NCBI GenBank assembly: GCA_002709505.1
Contig: PARB01000097.1
Location: 1 to 42,717, forward strand
Source of the DNA: Paracoccaceae bacterium
Lineage (GTDB): Bacteria; Pseudomonadota; Alphaproteobacteria; Rhizobiales; Stappiaceae
DNA length: 42,717 bases
Direction: 5' to 3'
Under the pieces are notes generated by a model, which had not been told where the DNA came from, searched no databases, and worked only from the letters and a program-made list of their open reading frames with translations. Below, one piece after another: positions 24,558-32,967 of the stretch (position 1 is its first letter; each line of letters begins with the position of its first letter). A program made the position numbers and the translations under genes.

Positions 24558-25613
24558 ATGAGCAGTTCCAAGCGCTCCAAGACCGCGCCGAGAGCCGGGC
24601 GGGTCAAGCTTGCCGACGTCGCAACGGCCTCCGGGGTCCATTATTCGACCGTGTCGCGCGTCTTGCGTCCAGGCTCCAAGGGCCGGATCTCGGATGCGGT
24701 CGCCGAGCATGTCAGGGCCGTGGCGCGCGAACTGGGCTATCAGCCGAATTCCGTCGCGGCGAGCATGCGCACCAACTCCACATATTCGATCGGGCTGATC
24801 GTCCACGACATGAGCGACCCGGTCTATCCGCCGATCCTGACCGGGATCGAGGAGGTCCTGTCGCCGCAGGGCTTCGCTGTCCTGGTCGGCAACACGGGCT
24901 ACGACCTCGCAGTTGAAATGGATGTCGTGAACCGGATGGCGTCGCGTCTCGTCGATGGCATCTTCCTTGCCACCACCAGGCTGGAAGACCCCATCGTGGA
25001 GCGGTGTCAGGATCTGGACATTCCGCTTGTTTCCGTGCTTCGGCAGACGCAAAGCCGCGACACGCCTGCCGTCATCAACGACTGTCTCGGCGGGATGCAG
25101 GCGCTGACCCGACAGGTTCTCGCCTGGGGGCACAGGGATATTGCGGTCATCCTTGCCCCGCAGAATCTCTCGACCGGCCGGGAACGCTGGCGCGGCATTT
25201 CCGACGTCCTGAGCGAGAACGGGATGACACTGCCTGAACACCGGATTGTCCATGTCGAGCATATGTCGGTCGACGAGGGCGAGCGGGCCGCACGAACGCT
25301 TCTTGCCGACGGGGCCCCGCCCGAGGCGATCATCTGCGTGAACGACCTTGTCGCCATCGGGGCGATCCGGGCCTGCCGCGCGGCCGGCCTGAATGTGCCT
25401 CGCGATATCGGGATCTCGGGCTACAACGACATTCCGCTGGTCGACATGATCGACCCGCCGTTGACGACGGTGCGAATGAACCTGAAGGAGATCGGCAGGA
25501 CGGCCGCCGAGTTGATGCTTGCCCATATGGCACCTGACGCGCCGCCCTCCCGCACGGTGCGGATCGACGCCGAGCTTGTCCTGCGCGCCTCCTTGCGCAA
25601 CCTGAACGGCTGA
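24558..25613 (+). CDS. LacI-family transcriptional regulator
   Basis: Encodes 351 residues from ATG 24558; GTG 24546 would add four. The N-terminal helix-turn-helix with hinge helix is VKLADVATASGVHYSTVSRVL (about 16-36) and ELGYQPNSVAASMRT (about 55-70), and a periplasmic-binding-like ligand domain follows (about 75-345: IGLIVHDMSDPVYPPILTGIEE, ICVNDLVAIGAIRA, ISGYNDIPLVDMIDPPLTTV). It lies 39 bp after dctM and is probably cotranscribed. Its predicted operator is the palindrome at 20895-20914, giving an autoregulated uptake operon. The ligand is likely the imported compound or its first catabolite rather than a classical sugar. Confidence 0.9.
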   Translation: MSSSKRSKTAPRAGRVKLADVATASGVHYSTVSRVLRPGSKGRISDAVAEHVRAVARELGYQPNSVAASMRTNSTYSIGLIVHDMSDPVYPPILTGIEEVLSPQGFAVLVGNTGYDLAVEMDVVNRMASRLVDGIFLATTRLEDPIVERCQDLDIPLVSVLRQTQSRDTPAVINDCLGGMQALTRQVLAWGHRDIAVILAPQNLSTGRERWRGISDVLSENGMTLPEHRIVHVEHMSVDEGERAARTLLADGAPPEAIICVNDLVAIGAIRACRAAGLNVPRDIGISGYNDIPLVDMIDPPLTTVRMNLKEIGRTAAELMLAHMAPDAPPSRTVRIDAELVLRASLRNLNG

Positions 25614-26060
25614 AAAACCCGCCATGACGGGCCCGCGCCCCTAGCGGTTTCGTCGTAGACGCGATGTCCTTCGGCCGCCCAAGGTCCTCGCCGCCAGCTG
25701 ACGTTCCCGGCTTTCAGCCTTCCCGCGAACGCCCTGTCGCACGTTTGCTGTTTCGGAGAATGGCCGGCACTTGCGAAAGAAAAAGGGTCTGGCGCCAGGC
25801 GGCGGGATTTCATCGAACCGTCATCGACCTCAACCCGCGCTTCCTCCATGCGGGTGGTGGCTGCCTGGCGCAGACGCGCGCGCTGGCAGCCCGCCCGTTC
25901 GGGGACGCTCGCTCCAACCGGGGGCAGGACGCCTTCGGGTTGACCTGGCGGCGTTGTGCCGGAGCCGCAGTTTATGCCGACAGGCTCCGGAAATAGCCGG
26001 ATATCGAAACCTTCGAGATCCAGGAGCGGTGCGGCGGAGCCCGGGCGGGCTCAAGCGGAG
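25614..26060. other. Gene-free stretch after lacI
   Basis: About 450 bp between the lacI and GntR stops holds only overlapping frames of implausible composition on both strands. A short hairpin CCCG-N6-CGGG (25618-25631) with a T-run on the minus strand could end transcripts arriving from the GntR gene. No RNA gene, repeat or coding remnant was recognised. Confidence 0.45.
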
Positions 26061-26735
26061 TTATCTGGACATGTCCGCCCGGATTGTCTCCAGGTGTGCC
26101 GTCATGAAAGCGGCGGCGCGCTCCGGAGACCCGTCGCCGATCGCATCGACGATGCGTTCGTGCTGATCGCTGTGGATGGTCTGGAAGGCCCGGACACCGA
26201 CGCGGCGATAGGTTGTTTCCCACTCCCTTTGCCAGGCGACCCGGCGCCGGACTCCCGAGAGATAGACCAGAAAGCCGAAGAGGATCGGATTTCCGGACAT
26301 TTGCGCAAGGGCGCGGTGAAAGGCGTCGTCGGCCTGTTCGCAGGCCGCGCGGTCGGGGGCGGTGCGGCCGGCCTGCACCTTGTCACGCAGCAGGGCGACA
26401 TCGGCGGCATCGGCGTGGCGCGCAGCCTCCGCCGCGACCATCGGTTCCAGCAGCATGCGCGCGTTCATGATGTCCGGCGGTGTCGCCCCTTCGATCAGCA
26501 GCGTGTCGCGGACCGGCAGATGGCGGGGCCGCGACCCGCGAAACGTTCCCTGGCCGACATGACGCCAGAGTTCGCCTTCCTTCTCGAGGGCAGCGAGGCA
26601 GTTTCTCAGGGTCTGTCGCGAGCAGCCGAGGCGCTCTGCCAGATCGCGCTCCGCCGGCAATCGCTCTCCGGGCATCAGGTCCGACAGGATCGCGACGATT
26701 TCTGGTCGCACGGCGGAGGCGGATCGTCTTTGCAT
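26061..26735 (-). CDS. GntR-family regulator, FadR/FCD subfamily
   Basis: Encodes 224 residues from the ATG at 26733-26735 with AAGGAG six bases upstream. The winged helix is at about 8-65 (VAILSDLMPGERLPAERDLAERLGCSRQTLRNCLAALEKEG); the FCD domain follows with the ExLLEP pattern (NARMLLEPMVAAEAARHAD) and DDAFHRALAQMSGNPIL, DQHERIVDAIGDGSPERA. LRLLVEP-type FCD proteins include PdhR and LldR. It is divergent from a TSUP permease, its probable target; an imperfect ACCAAT dyad (26757-26770) in the gap could be its site. Confidence 0.88.
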   Translation of the reverse strand: MQRRSASAVRPEIVAILSDLMPGERLPAERDLAERLGCSRQTLRNCLAALEKEGELWRHVGQGTFRGSRPRHLPVRDTLLIEGATPPDIMNARMLLEPMVAAEAARHADAADVALLRDKVQAGRTAPDRAACEQADDAFHRALAQMSGNPILFGFLVYLSGVRRRVAWQREWETTYRRVGVRAFQTIHSDQHERIVDAIGDGSPERAAAFMTAHLETIRADMSR

Positions 26736-26822
26736 TCGGATCTCCTTTTCAAACCAATTTGCAGACCAATCCGAAATCGTGCAAGCACCGGCGCGTCCCT
26801 CAAACACGTTGGTTTTTCGAAC

Positions 26823-27572
26823 ATGACCGAACTGCTTCTTCTGTGCCTGGCCGGCACGGCCGCCGGCCTGCTCAATGCCGTTGCCGGCGGCGGCACCTTC
26901 CTGAGCCTGCCGGCTCTGATCTACGTCGGCGTTCCACCGGTCGCCGCCAATGCGACGGCGACGCTGAGCGCCTTGCCCGGTTACATGAGCAGCGCCTGGG
27001 GGTTTCGCAACGACATGAGGTCCGAAGGGGCGCTTGACCTTCGCGCCATCATCGCGATTGCCGTGATCGGCAGTGTCATCGGCGCGCTGCTCCTGATCGT
27101 CACACCCGGCGAGACCTTCCTGTGGATCGTTCCGTGGCTCTTGATGCTGGCGACAGTGCTCTTTGCCTTCGGGCCCTACCTGCTCGATCTGCTCCGCCGC
27201 CGCGGCATCGGGTTTGCCGGCCCGTCGCTCTCCGCCGTCGCGCTCCTTGCCGTCTCGATCTACGGCGGTTACTTCAACGGCGGTCTCGGCATAATGCTGC
27301 TTGCGACCTTCGGTCTGCTCGGCCACGTCGACCTGCATGGAATGAACGGGCTGAAGAACGTGCTCTCGGCGGTGCTGTCGCTGATTTCGGCGGGCGCCTT
27401 CGTCTGGGCCGGGCTGATCGCCTGGGAGCAGGCTCTGATCATGGCCGCGAGCGCGACCCTTGGCGGTTATGTCGGCGCATATTTCAGCCGCAGGATCGTG
27501 CGGACCGATATCCTGCGCGGGTTCGTCACGCTGGTCGGCGCGACGATGACGGTCGCCTTCTTCATGGCATGA
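26823..27572 (+). CDS. TSUP (TauE/SafE)-family membrane permease
   Basis: Encodes 249 residues. Eight hydrophobic segments are present and the TSUP repeat motif occurs twice: GLLNAVAGGGTFLSLPALIYVGVPPVAANATATL near the N-terminus and IYGGYFNGGLGIMLLATFGLLG in the second half, followed by GLKNVLSAVLSLIS. Members export sulfite, sulfoacetate or other organic anions, or import sulfur compounds. Divergence from a carboxylate-type GntR regulator favours an organic anion. Direction of transport cannot be told. Confidence 0.88.
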   Translation: MTELLLLCLAGTAAGLLNAVAGGGTFLSLPALIYVGVPPVAANATATLSALPGYMSSAWGFRNDMRSEGALDLRAIIAIAVIGSVIGALLLIVTPGETFLWIVPWLLMLATVLFAFGPYLLDLLRRRGIGFAGPSLSAVALLAVSIYGGYFNGGLGIMLLATFGLLGHVDLHGMNGLKNVLSAVLSLISAGAFVWAGLIAWEQALIMAASATLGGYVGAYFSRRIVRTDILRGFVTLVGATMTVAFFMA

Positions 27573-27607
27573 AGGGGAGGGGCGTTGATCCCTTTCACAG
27601 GGGGAGG

Positions 27608-28561
27608 TCAGCGCCCGGCCCGGCGGCGGCGCGGAACGCGTGCCTCGCGCCGGCGCTCGCGGTGGAAGATATAGGCGCCCGATCCCAGGATGATCGCGAC
27701 GCCGAGCCAGGTGAGCGCATCCGGAAATTCGGAAAAGACGAAGAAACCGGCTGCGGTCGCCCCGACAATCTCCAGATACTGGAACGGCGCAAGGATGGTT
27801 GCCTCGGCGTGACGGAAGGCCTCGGCGATCAGCACGAAACTCGCCGCCGCGAATCCGCCGCACGCGAGGATGGCGCCCCATGTCCATGTCGGGCGGTCGA
27901 GCGGTGCCATCTCGATAGACCCGGTTGCCTGCAAAGCGCCGGCGAGAATGACCATGCCGAGCGCGGCATAGGCGGTCGCCCCGCATTGCATCGTCAGGGC
28001 GGAGCGCGTCGTGCAGGCGCGTTTCAGCACGATCATGTTGAGGGCATAGGAGGTTGCCGCGATCAGCGGCAGCACGGTCGCGAAACCGAACTCGGAGTAG
28101 CCTGGCCGGATGACGATCAGCGCCCCGATGAGCCCCACAGCAACGGCGGCATAGCGGCGCGGTCCCGCGACTTCGCCGAGAAGCGGACCGGCGAGCAGCG
28201 TCAGGATCAGCGGTTCGGCGAAAAAAATCGCGATCGCCGTCGCGATCGGCATTTGCGAAAAGGCCGTCACCAGGCTGGTGAGCGTGGTCATCAGCAGAAG
28301 GCCGGACAGGGCAACGACCGGGGAAAACATGGGGCCCTGCAACCGGTTGCGCAGCAGCAGGATTACGGGCAGAAAAAACAGCGCCTGAGCCAGCAGGCGC
28401 CACATCGTCACTTCGATTGGGCCGAGGGCGTCGGTCAGGGCCTTGGCGAATGTATCGGCGACGGGCAGGAGAAACATGGCGATGCCCATGTAGATCATGC
28501 CGATACGGGTCGAGCGCCCCGTGGTCGGGGCGGAGCGGCTCGAAGACGGGGCCTGACGCAT
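27608..28561 (-). CDS. EamA/DMT-family permease
   Basis: Encodes 317 residues from the ATG at 28559-28561 (AGGTGAT upstream). Ten hydrophobic helices form the two EamA repeats (about 20-150 and 165-300), with the AEPLILTLLAGPLLGE and LAPFQYLEIVGATAAGFFVFSEFPDALTWLG motifs of the S-adenosylmethionine/drug-metabolite transporter superfamily. The C-terminus is strongly basic. It is convergent with the TSUP gene (35-bp gap) and looks like a single-gene unit; no substrate can be inferred. Confidence 0.87.
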   Translation of the reverse strand: MRQAPSSSRSAPTTGRSTRIGMIYMGIAMFLLPVADTFAKALTDALGPIEVTMWRLLAQALFFLPVILLLRNRLQGPMFSPVVALSGLLLMTTLTSLVTAFSQMPIATAIAIFFAEPLILTLLAGPLLGEVAGPRRYAAVAVGLIGALIVIRPGYSEFGFATVLPLIAATSYALNMIVLKRACTTRSALTMQCGATAYAALGMVILAGALQATGSIEMAPLDRPTWTWGAILACGGFAAASFVLIAEAFRHAEATILAPFQYLEIVGATAAGFFVFSEFPDALTWLGVAIILGSGAYIFHRERRREARVPRRRRAGR

Positions 28562-28816
28562 GGGATCACCTGAAACCGATGGACCCCGTGGGATGGCGGG
28601 GCGCACGTCCGGGCGTTCGGGACACAATGAACATGGGGAGGACCAGACGCGACGCCATCGCGCTGACCGGACCCGGCCTAGTGAAACGGCATGCGCTTGT
28701 CAAATCGGGCCGGTGGCAGCCATCGGTCCGCCGAGCGGACCTGCGCGAGCCGATACGTCAGTTTCGGTCCGCGACCGTTTCCGGTCGCGGACGGTTGCCT
28801 TGCGTCGGGGCCAGCG
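28562..28816. terminator. Intergenic region with 11-bp perfect hairpin
   Basis: GTCCGCGACCG (28767-28777) and CGGTCGCGGAC (28782-28792) form an 11-bp stem around a TTTC loop, 24 bp downstream of the DLH-like stop on the minus strand. There is no U-run on either side. It probably marks the end of the minus-strand transcript. No gene was seen in the rest of the gap. Confidence 0.5.
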
Positions 28817-29548
28817 TCAGAGGCGTTCTTCCAGGAAGGTCTTGAAGGCGTCCCAGCTCGCGGTGTCCGCACGCTCCTGATACCGGTTGGACCCGAACAC
28901 CGTGAAGGCATGCGGCGCGCCGGAATAGACCTCGATGGAATAGGTGTTTCCCGCCGCCTCGAGTTCCTTGGAGAATGTCGCCACATCGTCCATTGTGATC
29001 GAAGTGTCGGCGGCGCCGTGGAAGATCATCACCGGCGGCTCGTCGCCGCTCCAGGACTGGCCCTCCGGCGTCGTCAGCCCGCCGTGGAAACTGGCAAAGC
29101 CCTTCGCCAGTCCGGCCATGTCGCTTCGCGCCATTTCAAGCGTCGTCGCGCCGCCGAAACAATAGCCCATGACCACCATGTCCGTGTCGCCGGAACGGCT
29201 TGTGGCCTGTTCGGCGCCGGCCCTGAGCAGCAAGCGCATGCGCTCGCGATCCTGGTAGAGGGCGCCGGTGGCCGCGCGGCGATGGTCGACCGTCTCGGTC
29301 GGCGTGTCGTTGCCGAACATGTCGAGCGCGAAGGCGTTGTAGCCCATCTCTGCCAGCATGTCGGCGCGTTTGCGCTCGTAGTCGGTCATGCCGTCCCAGT
29401 CATGGACGATCAGCACGAGACCTTTCGGGTTTTCCGCCTCCGCCCAGTAGCCGGTGAAGGCTTCGCCGTTCACCTCATAGGAGACATCCGCGGCGACGGC
29501 AGGCGTTGTCGCAAGCATCGACGCGAGCAAAACGGACTTCAAACGCAT
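28817..29548 (-). CDS. Secreted dienelactone-hydrolase-family protein
   Basis: Encodes 243 residues with a Sec signal peptide (to about A20). The alpha/beta-hydrolase core carries the DLH triad: nucleophile C130 in GYCFGG, D181 in HGAADTS and H213 in GAPHAF. Cys as nucleophile is the DLH hallmark. Typical dienelactone hydrolases are cytoplasmic, so export is notable; periplasmic relatives of unknown substrate exist. It lies 113 bp downstream of the third tctA on the same strand and may take part in hydrolysing a lactone or ester before uptake. That role is inference. Confidence 0.87.
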   Translation of the reverse strand: MRLKSVLLASMLATTPAVAADVSYEVNGEAFTGYWAEAENPKGLVLIVHDWDGMTDYERKRADMLAEMGYNAFALDMFGNDTPTETVDHRRAATGALYQDRERMRLLLRAGAEQATSRSGDTDMVVMGYCFGGATTLEMARSDMAGLAKGFASFHGGLTTPEGQSWSGDEPPVMIFHGAADTSITMDDVATFSKELEAAGNTYSIEVYSGAPHAFTVFGSNRYQERADTASWDAFKTFLEERL

Positions 29549-29661
29549 TGTTTTCTCCTCACCTGTTGCATGGCCGCGAGGGCCACGATGAACCTGTTGA
29601 CGTCAAGGGGAGACATGGAGCGCATGTCGGCATCGGCAAGATTTGCAATTCTGCCCTAGCG

Positions 29662-31158
29662 TCAGGTTTGCGGGTTTGCCCGTCTTCTTGCGGAAAAGAC
29701 CGCGCCTGCGGCAATGCCCAGCCAGATGAGGATCGTGACACCTCCAAGCACCGCCGCGATCGGGCGGTCGAAGAACCCCCAGAGATCGCCGCGCGCGATG
29801 GTCATGGAGGTGGTGAAGCTCTGCTCGACGAGGGGCCCGAGGACAATGCCCAGAATGATCGGGGCGATGGCGAAGTCGCGCGATTGCAGGATGTAGGCGA
29901 TCACGCCGAGGCCGAGCATGATGCCCACGCCGAAGAGCGTGTTGTTGATCGAATAGGACCCGACCACGCAAAACAGCAGGATCGCGGCGTTCAGGTAGCT
30001 GCGCGGCACCTTGAACAGATTGCGGGCAACTCTGGCGGCCAGATAGCCGAAGGGGATCAGAAGCAGGTTCGCCAGAACGAACACCAGCAGCACGGCATAG
30101 AAGTTCTGCGGATTGCTCGTCAGAAGCTGCGGCCCCGGCTCCAGGCCCTTCATGAACAACACGCCGACCGCGATCGCGGTGACGGCATCGCCCGGAATGC
30201 CGAAGACCATCGCCGGGATCCAGGATGACGACAGCGCGGCATTGTTGGACGCGCCCGCCTCGACAAGCCCTTCCGGGTGGCCGGTGCCGAATTTCTCCGG
30301 CTCCTTCGAGGTGCGTTTGGCCAGCGAATAGGTGATCCAGGCGCCGAGGTCGCCGCCGATGCCGGGCAGGGCGCCGATGACCGAGCCCACCGCCGCCCCG
30401 CGAAACAGGTTGATCCGGTAGCGGCTGAGGGCCGCCCCGACACCGGCGAAAGGGTTTGCGACCTCGACCTGGGGAACGGACGGGCGTCCTTCGCGGCCGT
30501 TGCGCAGGATTTCGGCAAGCGCGAACATCCCGATCATTGCCGGAATGAAGCTGATGCCGCCGGACAGCTCGGCAATGCCGAAGGTGAAGCGGGGCTGGCC
30601 CATCAGCGGATCGAGGCCGATCTGGGCGATGAACAGTCCAAGGAGCAGCGACAGCATCCCCTTCGCCACCCCGCCATGCGACACGACGACGGCGCAGCTC
30701 AGGCCGAGAACGGACAGCCAGAAATACTCGAAGCTGGAGAAATTCAGCGCGAAGCGGGCGAGAAACGGAGCGGCGACAAGGAGCGTCGCGAAGCCGAACA
30801 GCCCGCCGAAGGCCGCCGCGCAGATGCTGATCCCGATGGCAAACCCCGCCCGGCCCTTGCGGGTCAGTCCGTAGGCGTCCTCGACATAGGCCGCCGAGGC
30901 CGGGGTTCCCGGGATCCGCAGCAATGCGCCGGGGATATCCCCGGCCGTGATCGCCATTGCCGTACAGGAGATGATCGCTGCAATCGCCGGAACCGGGTCC
31001 ATGTAGAAGGTGATGGGAACCAGCAGTGCCGCCGCCATCGTCGCGGTTAGACCCGGCATGGCTCCGACGAAGAGGCCGAAGGCGGAAGCGAGGACAATGA
31101 CGGTCAGGGTCTCGGCGTTGAAGACCAGTCCTGCCGCGAGTGCGAGTGCGTCCATCAT
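29662..31158 (-). CDS. tctA: TTT large membrane subunit TctA (third set)
   Basis: Encodes 498 residues from the first of two adjacent ATGs (31156-31158), one base from the tctB stop. The hallmark loops are GAMPGLTATMAAALLVPITF (about 28-47) and GALPGIGGDLGAWITYSLAKRTSKEPE (about 263-290), then VFGIPGDAVTAIAVG. About twelve helices. It is the last gene of a tctCBA operon that shares a regulatory motif with the DHDPS-family and FAD-oxidase genes. Confidence 0.92.
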   Translation of the reverse strand: MMDALALAAGLVFNAETLTVIVLASAFGLFVGAMPGLTATMAAALLVPITFYMDPVPAIAAIISCTAMAITAGDIPGALLRIPGTPASAAYVEDAYGLTRKGRAGFAIGISICAAAFGGLFGFATLLVAAPFLARFALNFSSFEYFWLSVLGLSCAVVVSHGGVAKGMLSLLLGLFIAQIGLDPLMGQPRFTFGIAELSGGISFIPAMIGMFALAEILRNGREGRPSVPQVEVANPFAGVGAALSRYRINLFRGAAVGSVIGALPGIGGDLGAWITYSLAKRTSKEPEKFGTGHPEGLVEAGASNNAALSSSWIPAMVFGIPGDAVTAIAVGVLFMKGLEPGPQLLTSNPQNFYAVLLVFVLANLLLIPFGYLAARVARNLFKVPRSYLNAAILLFCVVGSYSINNTLFGVGIMLGLGVIAYILQSRDFAIAPIILGIVLGPLVEQSFTTSMTIARGDLWGFFDRPIAAVLGGVTILIWLGIAAGAVFSARRRANPQT

Positions 31159-31159
31159 C

Positions 31160-31630
31160 TCAAAACGGCCCTCTCGGCAGGGGAACGCGCAGGCCGTGGG
31201 TGAAGACGAGGTAGACGGCCACGGTGGCCAGAAGCGCAAAGACGACGGCGCCCGGCCAGCGGCCGCCGCCAAGGCGCACGAGGACAGCTGAAAACACAAA
31301 GCCGCTCGCCAGGAAGCCGGTGAGGGGCATGGCGAAGATCAGCGCCAGAAGCGCGCCGATCACCGCCATTGCATACAGCGTCGGAAGGGCCGGTCCGCCG
31401 GCGTCCCGGACAATCTGCGAAGCGGGCAGGCGGCGCATGTTGCGCGCCGCCGCCAGGGCCATCACCAGGCCGAAAAGGATCATTCCCGTCCCGGTGATCT
31501 TTGGAAAAAGGCTTGAGCTCACCGCCATGCCGGGGATCGTGCGGAAGCCGCTGGCCACGATGAAGATCGCCGTTCCCAGGCCGGCGAATGCCAGTCCGAT
31601 CACGAGGTCCGCAACATGTCCAATGCGCAT
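31160..31630 (-). CDS. tctB: TTT small membrane subunit TctB (third set)
   Basis: Encodes 156 residues from the ATG at 31628-31630 with AAAGGTG about eight bases upstream; the frame is open far upstream as a shadow of tctC. Four hydrophobic segments (about 6-28, 43-62, 82-105 and 112-150) and the SSSLFPKITGTGM motif near residue 37 match TctB. It lies 44 bp after tctC. Confidence 0.87.
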   Translation of the reverse strand: MRIGHVADLVIGLAFAGLGTAIFIVASGFRTIPGMAVSSSLFPKITGTGMILFGLVMALAAARNMRRLPASQIVRDAGGPALPTLYAMAVIGALLALIFAMPLTGFLASGFVFSAVLVRLGGGRWPGAVVFALLATVAVYLVFTHGLRVPLPRGPF

Positions 31631-31674
31631 GGGGGCACCTTTTTCAGTCGTCCGGGAAACGCGAAGCCGATCCG

Positions 31675-32640
31675 CTACTGACCGAGGCCGGCGGCGGAAA
31701 TCGCTGCTCCGAACGCCTCGCCGCGACGTGCCAGATACTCGGTGAAGTCCTCTCCACCTGCCCAGACGACGCCGTAGTTGAGCGCCCCCATCTTGTCGCG
31801 GAAGGCGTCGCTGGCGACGATCTTCTCGAGTTCGGTGGTCAGGATGGCGGTGATGTCGTCCGGCATGCCGGCCGGTCCGCCCACGCCGCGCCAGCCCGCA
31901 ATCGAGAATTCGATTCCGAGCGCTTCGGTCACGGGCGGCACGTCGGGATGCTTGGGGTTGGGCTCGCTGCCAAGCGTCGCCAGCGCGCGGATCTCGCCCG
32001 CGTCCATCAGGGCCTGCGCTTCGGGAAACTGCACGACGGCGACATCGATCGCTCCCGAGGCCAGTAGCTGAAGGGCCGGCGCGCCACCCTCGGCCGGCAC
32101 CCAGCTGCTCGCCGCTCCGTCGAGACCGAGCCCCTGGACCATCGATACCCACGACAGGTGGTTCACACCGCCGAAATTGGCCCCGCTCGCCTGGATGGCT
32201 TGCGGATCGGCCTTCACCGCATCGGCAAGGTCGGCGATGGTCTGAAAGTCGGAATCGGCTTTCACGAAAATCGCGGACGGGTCGGAATTGTAGAGACCGA
32301 TGAGGGAATAGTCGGCGAAATTGAGCTTGGCGGAGCCGACGGCCTCGTACATCGAGAGTTCTGTTGTGAGAATGCCGATCGTGTATCCGTCGGGGTCCGC
32401 ATCCTTGATGGTCGTGTGACCGACGATGCCGCCGCCGCCGGTGCGATTGACGACATTGAACGGCTGGCCGAGCCGTTCCTCCAGCATCGTCGCGATGATG
32501 CGTCCGGTGGCGTCGGTGCCGCCGCCCGCGGACCAGGGCACGATCACCGTCACCGGTCGGTCCGGGAAGTCGGCAAGTGCCGTGGCGGACGCGGCTGCGA
32601 GGCCGAAAACGGCCAGTGCGGTCGTGAGTACGGTTCTCAT
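31675..32640 (-). CDS. tctC: TTT-family substrate-binding protein TctC (third set)
   Basis: Encodes 321 residues with a Sec signal peptide (cleavage about ALA-DFP). The core motifs are FPDRPVTVIVPWSAGGGTDATGRIIA, LGQPFNVVNRTGGGGIVGH. Its lid loop (QASGANFGGVNHLSW) differs from the first two copies, again pointing to a different ligand. Transcription starts in the 327-bp divergent region shared with the DHDPS-family gene, where the motif CCCATATTACGGAATTA (32712-32728) lies 71 bp upstream of the start. Confidence 0.92.
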   Translation of the reverse strand: MRTVLTTALAVFGLAAASATALADFPDRPVTVIVPWSAGGGTDATGRIIATMLEERLGQPFNVVNRTGGGGIVGHTTIKDADPDGYTIGILTTELSMYEAVGSAKLNFADYSLIGLYNSDPSAIFVKADSDFQTIADLADAVKADPQAIQASGANFGGVNHLSWVSMVQGLGLDGAASSWVPAEGGAPALQLLASGAIDVAVVQFPEAQALMDAGEIRALATLGSEPNPKHPDVPPVTEALGIEFSIAGWRGVGGPAGMPDDITAILTTELEKIVASDAFRDKMGALNYGVVWAGGEDFTEYLARRGEAFGAAISAAGLGQ

Positions 32641-32967
32641 GGGTCTCCTCCAAGCTCCCTGTTCGGCGATCCTCCATCGCCGGTGGTATGGGTTTTACCT
32701 CCATGCAAAATCCCATATTACGGAATTAGCAGCCTTGGCGGTTCGATGCAACCGTGATGTCCGATCCGCTGTTACAATGCTGTTCTAAAGAGATTATTGA
32801 TTTTTTATCTGACGTTCTGGCCACGTGGGTCGCTGACGATTGACAGGCAGCGCATCCAGGTATACGAAGATTTCAGGTCTTTTTTCCCGTATTGTGGAAT
32901 AAGATGTAAGAGCGGGGCGGAGGCAAGGGGTTTGCCGGGCGCTTTTCGCTGTAACCTGGAGGGACGG
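32641..32967. promoter_or_regulatory. Divergent control region of tctC and the DHDPS-family gene
   Basis: No gene. Two copies of a shared motif are present: CCCATATTACGGAATTA (32712-32728) toward tctC and CCCGTATTGTGGAATAA (32886-32902) toward the DHDPS-family gene, identical at 13 of 17 positions with three of the four differences transitions. A promoter for the plus-strand gene is visible as TTGACA (32840-32845) with TATACG (32861-32866, spacer 15) or TACGAA (spacer 17). The right-hand motif would lie just after the start of transcription, a repressor-like position. Confidence 0.55.

Noticed and set aside
25664-25996. Possible gene of 110 codons between lacI and the GntR gene
   Set aside because: Arg/Cys/Pro-rich low-plausibility translation, no ribosome binding site, no domain and competing frames of equal length.
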